Below are positions 8,358 to 16,303 of a DNA stretch of 64,000 bases, piece by piece; position 1 is the stretch's first letter; each line of letters begins with the position of its first letter. Position numbers and translations under genes: made by a program. Under the pieces are notes generated by a model. The model ran no database searches and was not told where the DNA came from. It saw nothing but the letters and a program-made list of their open reading frames with translations. The DNA is from Lachnospiraceae bacterium (GTDB taxonomy: Bacteria; Bacillota; Clostridia; Lachnospirales; Lachnospiraceae), in NCBI GenBank assembly GCA_022845955.1, contig AP025576.1:1984001-2048000 (forward strand), read 5' to 3'.

Positions 8358-9518
8358 ATGAAAAAGAAATTACTCAGTATCGCATTAGGAGCAGCCATGG
8401 TTGCAAGCATGCTTGCAGGCTGCGGAAACAGCGCCGGCACGTCGGCTCCGGCAGAGTCAACACCGGCTCCGGCGCAGACAAAAGAAGAGACGCCTGCCGC
8501 ATCCACAGAGGCAGCGGCGGACACATCCGCTGACACGGCGGAGGCTTCCACAGAAATAACAGGAAAGATTTACCTCGTATCCAAGGGCTTCCAGCACCAG
8601 TTCTGGCAGGCGGTTCTCCAGGGGGCCAATGAAGCGGCAGCAGAATATGGCGTGGAAATTGATTTCCAGGGACCGGATACCGAATCCGATATTGCGCAGC
8701 AGGTACAGATGCTGAACAATGCATTCAACAACAATCCGCCTGCAATCGGCCTGGCGGCTCTGGATACCGAAGCATGTCTGGATACCATTAAGGAAATCCA
8801 GAAGGCAGGCATCCCGATTATCGGTTTTGACTCCGGTGTACCCGGTGCGCCCGACGGAGCTATCGCAGCCAACGCGGCAACCGATAACTATGCGGCAGGC
8901 GAACTGGCTGCAGATGAAACCTACAAACTGATTAAGGATAAGGTGGCCTCCGCAACAGGTACCGTAAGAATCGGTGTCATGAACCAGGAAGCCAACTCCG
9001 AATCCATCGTACAGCGCGGCTCCGGCTTCGTTGACAAGATGAAAACTCTTCTGGAAGCAGACGGCAAGACCGTTTCCGTAGAAGGCCATGACAAATGGGC
9101 AAACAAGGTTGACGGCGCAGACGTTATTATCGATGTCGCAGTTCCCGCTTCCGTAAGTGCCGACCTGTCCTCCGTTGACGCACAGAACCTGCTGAACAAA
9201 CCGGATACCATCTGCATTTACGGTTCCAACCAGTTCTCCGGCGAAGGCCTCATCAATGGCGATGCCAATATCGGCAAGCTGGGCAAGGACGTTATCGGCG
9301 TGGCATTTGACTCCGGTGTTCTTATCAAAACAGCTGTCAGAGAAGGGAAGCTGGCAGGCGCTGTTACCCAGGATCCTCTTCAGATTGGTTACAAAACCGT
9401 TGAGCTTTGTGTAAAAGCTATCAAGGGCGAGCCGGTAAGCGATGTTGACACAGGATGCCAGTGGTACACCGCTGAAAACATGGACGATCCCAAGATCGCT
9501 CCCAACCTGTATGACTGA
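8358..9518 (+). CDS. Sugar ABC transporter substrate-binding lipoprotein
   Basis: This 386-residue exported lipoprotein has signal peptide and lipobox MVASMLAGC near residue 22, then a Ser/Thr/Ala/Pro-rich linker (residues 25-65). The type-1 periplasmic-binding domain begins at KIYLVSKGFQHQFWQAVLQG and includes IPIIGFDSGVPGAPDGAIA, ICIYGSNQFSGEGLIN and VTQDPLQIGYKTVELCVKA. It delivers the sugar to the permease at 7220. Ligand identity cannot be read from sequence. It shares fold and several motifs with the tethered sensor protein at 4485, consistent with both recognising the same ligand class. Confidence 0.93.
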   Translation: MKKKLLSIALGAAMVASMLAGCGNSAGTSAPAESTPAPAQTKEETPAASTEAAADTSADTAEASTEITGKIYLVSKGFQHQFWQAVLQGANEAAAEYGVEIDFQGPDTESDIAQQVQMLNNAFNNNPPAIGLAALDTEACLDTIKEIQKAGIPIIGFDSGVPGAPDGAIAANAATDNYAAGELAADETYKLIKDKVASATGTVRIGVMNQEANSESIVQRGSGFVDKMKTLLEADGKTVSVEGHDKWANKVDGADVIIDVAVPASVSADLSSVDAQNLLNKPDTICIYGSNQFSGEGLINGDANIGKLGKDVIGVAFDSGVLIKTAVREGKLAGAVTQDPLQIGYKTVELCVKAIKGEPVSDVDTGCQWYTAENMDDPKIAPNLYD

Positions 9519-9648
9519 TTGATGCATCATAAGCGTTACTGTTCAATCCGTGACCGGTAACGCATAAGCTTAACTTATTCCGAATATAATAAATATTGAT
9601 TTTACTTATGGTATATAATAATATATAATCATGAAGTAAAAGACATAG

Positions 9649-9692
9649 AAAGCGGGTTTTTTACAACGGGTTTGTAAAAGCCCGCTTTTTTT
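9649..9692 (+). terminator. Hairpin terminator between the sugar ABC operon and purA
   Basis: Arms AAAGCGGG (9649-9656) and CCCGCTTT (9681-9688) extend inward through complementary TTTTTTACAA and TTTGTAAAA, followed by a T-run. AT-rich promoter-like sequence (TTGATT at 9596, several TATAAT-like hexamers to 9630) lies upstream, so it may terminate the ABC operon or act as an attenuator in a purA leader. The leader also holds a perfect TTTTGCtccGCAAAA hairpin near 9738-9752, just before the purA ribosome site. Confidence 0.8.
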
Positions 9693-9768
9693 GGAATAGT
9701 TAGGAGGAAAATTCCTCTGCTCACCAGAGGGTTCGCATTTTGCTCCGCAAAACAAGGAGGAATCAGAA

Positions 9769-11073
9769 ATGGTTAAAGCAGTAGTTGGCGCTAACTGGGG
9801 TGATGAAGGAAAGGGCAAGATCACAGATATGCTGGCCGGAGAGGCGGATATCATCATCCGTTTCCAGGGAGGTGCGAATGCAGGGCATACGATTGTGAAC
9901 GATTACGGGAAATTTGCACTGCACACCCTTCCTTCCGGTGTTTTTTACGGACATACCACAAGTATCATCGGCAACGGCGTCGCATTGAATATTCCGGTTC
10001 TTATAGAGGAAATCCGTTCGATTACGGATAAGAACGTACCCGTGCCCAAAATACTGGTGTCCGACAGGGCGCAGGTGGTGATGCCTTATCATATTCTTTT
10101 TGACCAGTACGAAGAGGAGCGCCTGGGCGGGAAATCCTTTGGATCCACCAAATCGGGTATCGCCCCTTTCTATTCGGATAAATACGCAAAAACCGGCTTC
10201 CAGGTCTGCGAGCTGTTTGACGAAGAAGGACTGAAAACCAAACTGGCAAGCGTATGCGAAACCAAAAATGTCCTTTTGGAGCATTTATATCATAAGCCCA
10301 GGCTGGACGTGGAGGCGCTTTATGCCACCATGCTGGAATACCGGGAGATGATTGCCCCTTATGTATGTGATACCTCCGCATACCTGGATCAGGCAATCCG
10401 GGAAGGCAAAAATATTCTGCTGGAGGGGCAGCTGGGAACCCTGAAGGATCCGGATCACGGAATCTATCCCATGGTTACCTCTTCCTCCACACTGGCGGCT
10501 TACGGTGCCATCGGAGCGGGGATACCTCCTTATGAAATCAAACAGGTGGTGACTGTCTGCAAAGCCTATTCCTCCGCTGTGGGCGCCGGTGCTTTTGTAT
10601 CGGAAATCTTCGGTGAACAGGCGGATGAATTAAGACGCCGCGGCGGTGACGGCGGCGAATACGGGGCAACTACGGGACGGCCCCGCCGCATGGGCTGGTT
10701 TGACTGCGTGGCCTCCCGATACGGCTGCCGGCTCCAGGGAACCACGGATGTGGCTTTTACTGTGCTGGATGTCCTTGGCTATCTGAAAGAAATCCCGGTT
10801 TGTGTGGGATATGAGGTGGACGGAGCGGTTACGACGGACTTCCCTGTGACCTGGAAGCTGGAAAAAGCAAAACCGGTGCTGGAAACCCTGCCCGGCTGGG
10901 GCTGTGACATCCGGGGGATCAGGAGCTATGAGGAACTCCCGGAAAACTGCCGGAACTATATAGAATTTGTGGAAAAGCATATCGGTTATCCCATTACCAT
11001 GGTGAGCAACGGGCCGGGAAGAGACGATATTATTTACAGGAGCGGGGATGGTTCAGAATCTGGAATATTATAA
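9769..11073 (+). CDS. purA: Adenylosuccinate synthetase
   Basis: PurA joins IMP and aspartate using GTP to give adenylosuccinate, the first committed step to AMP. The 434-residue protein starts with the phosphate-binding loop GANWGDEGKGKITDMLA and FQGGANAGHTIV (IMP and GTP site, catalytic Asp and His). It continues with FGSTKSGIAPFYSDKYAKTG, EGQLGTLKDPDHGIYPMVTSS, GEYGATTGRPRRMGWFD and the C-terminal base-specificity region ITMVSNGPGRDD. The length is normal for the family. AAGGAGG precedes the ATG. Its 3' end overlaps a LysR gene by 26 bp, an unusual arrangement for a housekeeping purine gene. Confidence 0.97.
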   Translation: MVKAVVGANWGDEGKGKITDMLAGEADIIIRFQGGANAGHTIVNDYGKFALHTLPSGVFYGHTTSIIGNGVALNIPVLIEEIRSITDKNVPVPKILVSDRAQVVMPYHILFDQYEEERLGGKSFGSTKSGIAPFYSDKYAKTGFQVCELFDEEGLKTKLASVCETKNVLLEHLYHKPRLDVEALYATMLEYREMIAPYVCDTSAYLDQAIREGKNILLEGQLGTLKDPDHGIYPMVTSSSTLAAYGAIGAGIPPYEIKQVVTVCKAYSSAVGAGAFVSEIFGEQADELRRRGGDGGEYGATTGRPRRMGWFDCVASRYGCRLQGTTDVAFTVLDVLGYLKEIPVCVGYEVDGAVTTDFPVTWKLEKAKPVLETLPGWGCDIRGIRSYEELPENCRNYIEFVEKHIGYPITMVSNGPGRDDIIYRSGDGSESGIL

Positions 11074-11953
11074 GGTTTTTTATCATGTGGCCCGGTACGG
11101 TTCGCTGACACTGGCGGCCCAGGAGCTTGCCATCAGCCAGCCGGCGGTCAGCCAGTCGGTCAAACTTCTGGAAACGGCGCTGGACGTCAGGCTTTTTGTG
11201 CGCGGTGCAAAAGGCGTCAGGCTGACGAAGGAGGGTGAACTTCTGTATTCTTATGTAGCCGGAGGCTATGAGCAGATCGAAACAGGTGAAAAAAAGCTGA
11301 GGCAGATGATGAACCTGGAACTGGGGGAAATCCATATCGGCGCTTCCGATATGACCCTGCGTTTTTATCTTCTTCCTTACCTGGAACATTTCCATGAGCT
11401 CTGCCCGGGGATAAAAGTTATGGTGACCAATGCGCCCACCCCGGAAACGCTGGCTTTCCTGAAAGCCGGGAAAATTGACTTCGGTGTGGTGAGTACGCCT
11501 TTTTCCGGCGAGGGTATCCACAGCGAAACCGTCCGGGAAATTGAAGATATTTTTGTGGCGGGAAGGCGCTTTATCCAGTATAAGAACAAAACCCTGGATT
11601 TTCATGATTTGGAAACCCTGCCTCTCATCACCCTGGAAAGCAACACCAGTACGAGAAGCTGCATGGACTGCGTCCTGGCGGAAAACGGTGTGCGCATCAA
11701 TCCGGAATTTGAACTGGCTACCAGCGATATGATTGTACAGTTCACCCTCCGGAATCTGGGAGTGGGAAGTGTGGTGAGGGATTTTGCAAAAGAGTATCTG
11801 GAGGACGGCAGGCTCTTTGAACTCCGGTTTAATAAATTGATTCCCATACGCCACTTCTGCGTGGTGACGGGAAAAGGGAACCTGCTGTCCGCGGCGGCCC
11901 GCAGGCTTCTGGAATTAATAAGGACGCAGGAAGGCGGAAAGGAAAACCAATGA
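11048..11953 (+). CDS. LysR-family transcriptional regulator
   Basis: The 301-residue protein has an N-terminal winged helix (residues 1-60: LEYYKVFYHVARYGSLTLAA, then ELAISQPAVSQSVKLLETAL) and a two-lobe LysR effector domain (LGEIHIGASDMTLRFYLLPYLEHF; FGVVSTPF; LITLESNTSTR). Start ATG 11048 lies inside the end of purA, preceded by AGGAGCGGGG, so the genes are probably translationally coupled. Effector and targets are unknown. Being carried downstream of purA, rather than divergent from a target operon, is atypical for LysR genes. Confidence 0.92.
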   Translation: MVQNLEYYKVFYHVARYGSLTLAAQELAISQPAVSQSVKLLETALDVRLFVRGAKGVRLTKEGELLYSYVAGGYEQIETGEKKLRQMMNLELGEIHIGASDMTLRFYLLPYLEHFHELCPGIKVMVTNAPTPETLAFLKAGKIDFGVVSTPFSGEGIHSETVREIEDIFVAGRRFIQYKNKTLDFHDLETLPLITLESNTSTRSCMDCVLAENGVRINPEFELATSDMIVQFTLRNLGVGSVVRDFAKEYLEDGRLFELRFNKLIPIRHFCVVTGKGNLLSAAARRLLELIRTQEGGKENQ

Positions 11954-12555
11954 TAAGGACAATCATATTTGATATCGGCAATGTACTCACTGTATTCGGC
12001 TGGAAGGATTTTCTGCACAGTTTCGGATTCCCGGAGGAAATCGAGGAACGGGTGGGAAAAGCGACGGTGGATAATCCGTTCTGGCATGAATTTGACAAGG
12101 GGTTCCTGAGTGATGAAGAGATGCTGGAAGGTTTTATCCGCAATGACCCTTCCGTGGAAAAGGAATTGCGGGAAATCTATATAAGCCTGCATGGGATTGT
12201 CACCAGAGCGGATTATGCCATTCCCTGGATACAGGCTCTGAAGAAGGCGGGCTATCAGGTCCTGGTGTTGTCCAACTTCTCCGACAAGGTGAAACGAGAC
12301 AACAGCGATGCCCTTGATTTCCTGGAATATGTGGACGGCGGCATTCTTTCTTACATGGATGGAGTAATAAAGCCGGATCCGGCTATCTACCGGCTTTTGC
12401 TGGATCGCTATGGACTGAATCCGGAGGAATGCGTTTTTCTTGACGACATGCAGCCAAATCTGGACGCGGCAGCCGGATTCGGTATCCGCACCATCCTTTT
12501 CCGAAGCTACCCACAGGCGAGGGAAGAACTGAAGAGGCTCGGGGTGGAAGCGTGA
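11950..12555 (+). CDS. HAD-superfamily hydrolase (subfamily IA type)
   Basis: The 201-residue protein has HAD motif I FDIGNVLTVF (one-residue variation of DxGxV/T, nucleophile Asp9), motif II VLSNFSD, motif III Lys in DGVIKPDPAIY and motif IV VFLDDMQPNLDAA. The spacing suits a small helical cap, like the YihX group of sugar-phosphate phosphatases. It starts 4 bp before the end of the LysR gene (ATGA-type overlap) and closes the purA-LysR-HAD unit. The substrate cannot be inferred; nucleotide monophosphate or sugar phosphate are both possible. Confidence 0.88.
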   Translation: MIRTIIFDIGNVLTVFGWKDFLHSFGFPEEIEERVGKATVDNPFWHEFDKGFLSDEEMLEGFIRNDPSVEKELREIYISLHGIVTRADYAIPWIQALKKAGYQVLVLSNFSDKVKRDNSDALDFLEYVDGGILSYMDGVIKPDPAIYRLLLDRYGLNPEECVFLDDMQPNLDAAAGFGIRTILFRSYPQAREELKRLGVEA

Positions 12556-12644
12556 AGATCCTGAATATCCCGCCCGGGACGGCTGTCAGGAAAAAACAGG
12601 AGATTTTATAGGAATATAGGAAAAAATAAGGAAAAGCAGAGCAG

Positions 12645-12681
12645 AAAAAGAGGGCGTCCCCGGAGGGGACGGTCTCTTTTT
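12645..12681. terminator. Bidirectional terminator between convergent units
   Basis: The hairpin AAAGAGGGCGTCCCC / GGGGACGGTCTCTTT with a GGA loop and T-run lies between the HAD gene and the oppositely oriented HTH regulator gene. A-rich on one flank and T-rich on the other, it can serve both strands. Confidence 0.85.
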
Positions 12682-12685
12682 GGGT

Positions 12686-14188
12686 TCATGCCTGAAGCTC
12701 CCGTATCCTTTCCCGGATTTGTGACATGATTTTGGAACGGCTCACCCCGGTATAGCCAATACGGTTTGCAATCTTTAACAGATGTTCTCTGAAAAGCTGC
12801 ACGATATCCGGCTGGGATATTTCAAATACAGTAAGCGGCGGAACTGTGCGCACCAGGAGAGCCTGCTGCACGTCCTTAACCAAAAGAACCCCGTTTTCCT
12901 GTAATTTGGTATTCACGGGGATGAAGTGGTAAGTTTCGCAGACTTCCATGATATGAAGAATATTCTTCAGATGCAGGATATAAAGCTCCGGTGTGTAATA
13001 AAGCGTAAGGTACTTGTCCCAATAAGACAGGATGATAGGAACGCTGCCGCTGCGGACTTCCTTCGCACTGGCGAGATAGGCAATATCTATAAATGCAGAA
13101 TGATCCGGACCTTCCATCATATGTCCCGGCTCCTGCAAAAAAAGATGCCCAAGCTTTTTCCAGTCCGGGTTCTGGAACTTGTCCATACAGCAGGCCATTA
13201 ATTCAGGAGGGGCCGTGTCCGCGGATAAGGTAGCGGCCATCTGGATGCGCCCGCCGTTCAGAGAGAAAAACTTGATGAAGCATTGCATCAGCTTTTCCGG
13301 TTCTTTATATATGGTCTGCATTGGCCGGCAGAGGGATAGATAATTTTGAAACTGCATACTGTAGGCTTGTGTCAGCCTTATGTCGGTAGTTAAAATCGCG
13401 GCACTGCACTCCTGCTGTCCGGCCACGGAATCGGAGGTCATAGCTAATACGCCGGGAACCACCACAAGGGTGCGCCGGTGGACATTATCCCGTATCCGTG
13501 GATAGTAATAAGCATCTACCCGTCCTGTCATATACAAAGGAGTCCACCGGATCAGGGACTCAAATGCCAGATCAACGGAAGCAGCAGGAGGCGCTATCTG
13601 GCGGAAGCTGAAACCGAGCTGCAGAAGAGTGAGGCCCCAGCCCTGCAGGCTGCTGTGAAACTCATAATCTTCTGAAATCCAGTCATCTGCCTCATCCGAA
13701 AAAAGAAAGATGGTACAGGGGTTTTTCAGGGAAAGCAAATGCTGATAGACAGCCCGTGCGGCGGCCCGTTTTCCCTCTTTTCCGTAATAGGCCATATGAT
13801 TCGTTTTCAAATCGCAGGAAACAATAGTTTGGCTGTTATCCATCTCCCCCACATTTAAGGTTTCAAAGGTTCGCATGAAACGGCCCACCTCATCGGATTC
13901 TCCGCAAAGCCACTGATAGAGTATCTCCGATAGCTGTTCCTTCTTCATAGTCAGCGCAAGCTTGATTCCGAGCATTTCGGACAGGGCCTGCCGTTGATAT
14001 TCAGTAGTGCAGCGTCTGGCGAAATAAGAGGCCATGGCTTTCATATGATCTCGGTTATGAGGGATGCCTCTTGTGCCGGTTTTAAGGCGGCTGATCAGAG
14101 AGGGATCCACCTGCAGCTCCTGAGCCAGCATCCGGTTTGTGGATTGTGTCAGATTCAACATAAAAATCAGTTTTTCGTAAAATTGCAT
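12686..14188 (-). CDS. HTH-domain regulator with large uncharacterised C-terminal domain
   Basis: The 500-residue protein has an N-terminal XRE/lambda-like helix-turn-helix (residues 8-50: STNRMLAQELQVDPSLISRL then KTGTRGIP). The remaining 430 residues match no family I recognise. They include KNPCTIFLFSDEADDWI and a C-terminal segment (VRTVPPLTVFEISQPDIVQL, then FREHLLKIANRIGY). The frame extends upstream to 14329, but ATG 14188 has AGGAGGG 8 bp before it and begins exactly at the HTH. It is transcribed away from the SipW-type operon at 14720, and the 531-bp gap contains repeated operator-like motifs. I infer that it controls the surface-protein operon and itself; there is no direct proof. 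Confidence 0.75.
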   Translation of the reverse strand: MQFYEKLIFMLNLTQSTNRMLAQELQVDPSLISRLKTGTRGIPHNRDHMKAMASYFARRCTTEYQRQALSEMLGIKLALTMKKEQLSEILYQWLCGESDEVGRFMRTFETLNVGEMDNSQTIVSCDLKTNHMAYYGKEGKRAAARAVYQHLLSLKNPCTIFLFSDEADDWISEDYEFHSSLQGWGLTLLQLGFSFRQIAPPAASVDLAFESLIRWTPLYMTGRVDAYYYPRIRDNVHRRTLVVVPGVLAMTSDSVAGQQECSAAILTTDIRLTQAYSMQFQNYLSLCRPMQTIYKEPEKLMQCFIKFFSLNGGRIQMAATLSADTAPPELMACCMDKFQNPDWKKLGHLFLQEPGHMMEGPDHSAFIDIAYLASAKEVRSGSVPIILSYWDKYLTLYYTPELYILHLKNILHIMEVCETYHFIPVNTKLQENGVLLVKDVQQALLVRTVPPLTVFEISQPDIVQLFREHLLKIANRIGYTGVSRSKIMSQIRERIRELQA

Positions 14189-14245
14189 GTCATATCCCTC
14201 CTCTGTTTTCAGTATACACAATATTGGGAAAATGGCAAGAGAAGA

Positions 14246-14453
14246 TGTCATTTTTAGTGACAAAAAAGTGGCATTGCCAGATTGGAAAGATAACTTGCGG
14301 ATTATTGTGAAGATGTATAATATATACAATAAATTATTACAACGATGTAAATATAAATAACAAGGACAAATTAATGCTTTTTTACAAATGAGATTAGACG
14401 ATTTTGCAAATGAAATTCAGATGCGGAATAGTTGTCATTTTTGTTGCAAAAAA
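14246..14453. promoter_or_regulatory. Cluster of four related operator-like motifs
   Basis: Two near-identical elements, TGTCATTTTTAGTGACA (14246-14262, then AAAAAA) and TGTCATTTTTGTTGCAAAA (from 14433), share 18 of 21 positions. Two further copies in the opposite orientation, TTTTTTACAAATGAGATT (14378-14395) and TTTTGCAAATGAAATT (14402-14417), are spaced 22 bp, two helical turns. On one strand all four fit YCATTT-G(C/T)AAAA with variable middle. They sit in the divergent control region between the HTH regulator gene and the SipW-type operon. The remaining part up to 14628 shows only a TATTAT at 14514 as a possible -10. Confidence 0.5.
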
Positions 14454-14628
14454 CGCGTTATGAAATCGGTAGACAGAAGTATTGCCGGTATGTTGTGAGT
14501 AAAGCAAGATAAATATTATGCGGTTGGCAGTGTCTGCCGGCTATCGTAAAAACAATCATTCGTGCCGGGAGACTGAGGGAGAGTTTCCTCTCTGCAATAA
14601 GAACTTTCCGGGTGATTCATAAATAGCG

Positions 14629-14694
14629 GCTGCGGCTTGATCCGCAGCATGATATAAAACCGGCGGCGGGCTTTATAACTGCCGCCGGTTTTAT
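14629..14694 (+). other. Paired stable hairpins in the sipW operon leader
   Basis: The first hairpin is GCTGCGG/CCGCAGC (14629-14635 with 14642-14648). The second is a perfect 14-bp stem ATAAAACCGGCGGC/GCCGCCGGTTTTAT (14654-14667 with 14681-14694) ending in TTTTAT, only 10 bp before the AGGAGG ribosome site. The second could attenuate transcription or occlude translation. No known riboswitch consensus was recognised. Confidence 0.6.
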
Positions 14695-14719
14695 GTGATA
14701 CGGCTAGGAGGTAATACAA

Positions 14720-15346
14720 GTGAAACAGAAAAGAAAAAAACGTTCCCTGTCTGGCATTACAGGAGGTTTGCTGTGCCTGCTGTTTCTTCCGGTTATTATC
14801 CTGAACCTGCTGTTGATTGCCGACAGCTACATAAATCCGGAGGCGCTTCCCGGCGTTCTGGGAATAAAACCTGCTATAGTATTATCCGGATCCATGGAAC
14901 CGGTAATCCGTGCCGGCGACTTGATTTTTATCCACAGCACGGAGACGGAAAAGCTCCGGGAAGGGGATGTGATTTGCTATCTGGATTCCGGCGCGGCTGT
15001 CACCCACCGCATTATAGCAATAGCAACCGGAGAAGACGGTCTTTTACGGTATCAGACCAAAGGGGATGCCAATGACGCGCAGGATCGCCTCAGTGTAACC
15101 GCTGATCAGATACAGGGAATATGGAAAGGAGGCCGTATAGCAGGCCTTGGCAATGTCCTATTGTTCATGCAGACGACAACGGGCATGCTCCTTTTTCTTG
15201 TTTTGCCCCTGGTTCTTTTTTTCCTTTGGGATATGGGGATCCGCTATCGGTCGGATAAAAAGGAGGCTCTCAGCAGAGCGGAACTGGAAGCCGAGCTGAC
15301 AGCCCTGAAGACAGAAAAAGAGAATGCGGAATCGGCAGAGCCGTAA
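14720..15346 (+). CDS. SipW-type (ER-type) signal peptidase I
   Basis: The 208-residue membrane protease has a transmembrane helix at residues 13-35, box B VLSGSMEPVIRAGDLIFI with catalytic Ser58, box D TH in AAVTHRIIAI with His96 in place of the usual bacterial Lys, box E TKGDANDAQD, and a C-terminal membrane helix (about 150-172) plus a charged coiled-coil tail (SRAELEAELTALKTEKENAE). The Ser/His pair defines the SipW/archaeal/ER class. SipW processes TasA/camelysin-type fibre subunits in Bacillus. Its start is GTG 14720 with AGGAGG 8 bp upstream. It opens an operon of likely substrates, which strongly suggests dedicated processing. Confidence 0.9.
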   Translation: MKQKRKKRSLSGITGGLLCLLFLPVIILNLLLIADSYINPEALPGVLGIKPAIVLSGSMEPVIRAGDLIFIHSTETEKLREGDVICYLDSGAAVTHRIIAIATGEDGLLRYQTKGDANDAQDRLSVTADQIQGIWKGGRIAGLGNVLLFMQTTTGMLLFLVLPLVLFFLWDMGIRYRSDKKEALSRAELEAELTALKTEKENAESAEP

Positions 15347-15363
15347 AAACAATTGTATGCACC

Positions 15364-15483
15364 GCCCATGAACGCGGGCACAGAGCAAAAATGGGCTGTA
15401 CAGTACCAGGTAAGAAAGGTGTGCCTGGGATAGAGTGCCGCAGGCACACGGGAACCGTGTCTGTGCAGACAGGTCTGGTTCCC
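15364..15483 (+). other. Structured leader before the SipW substrate gene
   Basis: Three successive hairpins fill the gap between the peptidase and its first substrate: GCCCAT/ATGGGC (15364 with 15391), a perfect 9-bp GTGTGCCTG/CAGGCACAC (15419 with 15441) and GGGAACC/GGTTCCC (15450 with 15477) enclosing TGTCTG/CAGACA. They probably set message stability or expression ratio; that is inference. Confidence 0.55.
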
Positions 15484-15511
15484 GGAAAAACAGAAAGAGA
15501 GGACGATAGCT

Positions 15512-16171
15512 ATGAAGAAAAAATCCAATACAGCGCGTCTTGGCGCCCTGGCACTGGCGCTGACCATGGTGACCACCTGTTTGACAGGCGGGACTATGGC
15601 GAAGTATGTAACCACGGTATCGGCAACAGGGTCGGCGACGGTAGCGAAGTTTGATGTGGATATTAAGGGGAATGATAGTAAATTCACAAGCGAGACGACA
15701 ACGATAGGTAACCTTTTTACTACCGGATGGAATGCTCCGGTGACTGGCGGTGTAAAAAAGGATATGCTTGCTCCGGGAGTCTATGGGTACTTTGATATTG
15801 TTGTAGAGAATAAGAGTGAGGTAATGGTTAAAATCAGCGATGTAAAAATCACTCCAGCAAATAACGATAAGAAGATTAGAATGAATTTTGCTTTAACCGA
15901 AGTAACAGCAGATGATAAGCCGGTGTCTTTCAACATAGAATCTGAAGATGATTTACAGAGTGGAATAGTAGAAGGCCTTACGGGGGATATTGGTTGGGAG
16001 GAGTCTGATAAGTCTAAAAAAGTGCGTGTTTGGTGGACATGGGATGTTGGTAAGTCAGCTGAGGCTGATAAAGCAGATACCGCAATTGGCAGTTATGGAT
16101 CAGACGCACCTACATACGGTCTGACTATTTCTATCACCGCTGAACAGGTGGTTTCCACTCCCGCTCCCTAA
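15512..16171 (+). CDS. Secreted protein with SipW-dependent-type signal, candidate fibre subunit
   Basis: The 219-residue protein begins MKKKSNTARLGALALALTMV, then TTCLTGGTMAKYVTTVSATG SATVAKFDV, the arrangement seen at cleavage sites of SipW-type substrates (TasA, camelysin and clostridial relatives). The mature part is a single all-beta-looking domain with IVVENKSEVMVKISDVKITP and ends in AEQVVSTPAP. There is no cell-wall sorting motif. AGAGAGGA precedes the ATG. The coding sequence from about 15660 to 16090 is visibly more AT-rich than its flanks. A terminator-like hairpin follows directly, consistent with this being the most abundantly transcribed product of the operon. Confidence 0.72.
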   Translation: MKKKSNTARLGALALALTMVTTCLTGGTMAKYVTTVSATGSATVAKFDVDIKGNDSKFTSETTTIGNLFTTGWNAPVTGGVKKDMLAPGVYGYFDIVVENKSEVMVKISDVKITPANNDKKIRMNFALTEVTADDKPVSFNIESEDDLQSGIVEGLTGDIGWEESDKSKKVRVWWTWDVGKSAEADKADTAIGSYGSDAPTYGLTISITAEQVVSTPAP

Positions 16172-16236
16172 TCACCAAAATGCTTCCGCCCCTCCTGTGC
16201 CGGGGGCGGATCTGGCGATGGCGTTCAGCCCGCGGC

Positions 16237-16262
16237 AAAGGGGACGGATTCCGCCCCTTTTT
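16237..16262 (+). terminator. Internal terminator or attenuator after the first substrate gene
   Basis: AAAGGGGaCGG pairs with CCGCCCCTTT across an ATT loop and is followed by TT. It could reduce transcription of the downstream genes relative to the putative major subunit. Confidence 0.65.
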
Positions 16263-16303
16263 CCATAGGCTGAATATGATCTGCTTTTCAAAGGAGGATT
16301 TCC

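Noticed and set aside
8457..9530. A 357-codon minus-strand frame.
   Set aside because: Antisense to the sugar-binding lipoprotein gene; cysteine- and glycine-rich composition without domain, typical of a shadow frame.
14695..15075. A 126-codon + strand frame over the start of the first signal peptidase.
   Set aside because: The alternative frame encodes conserved catalytic boxes of SipW-type peptidase with a good ribosome site; this frame has none.
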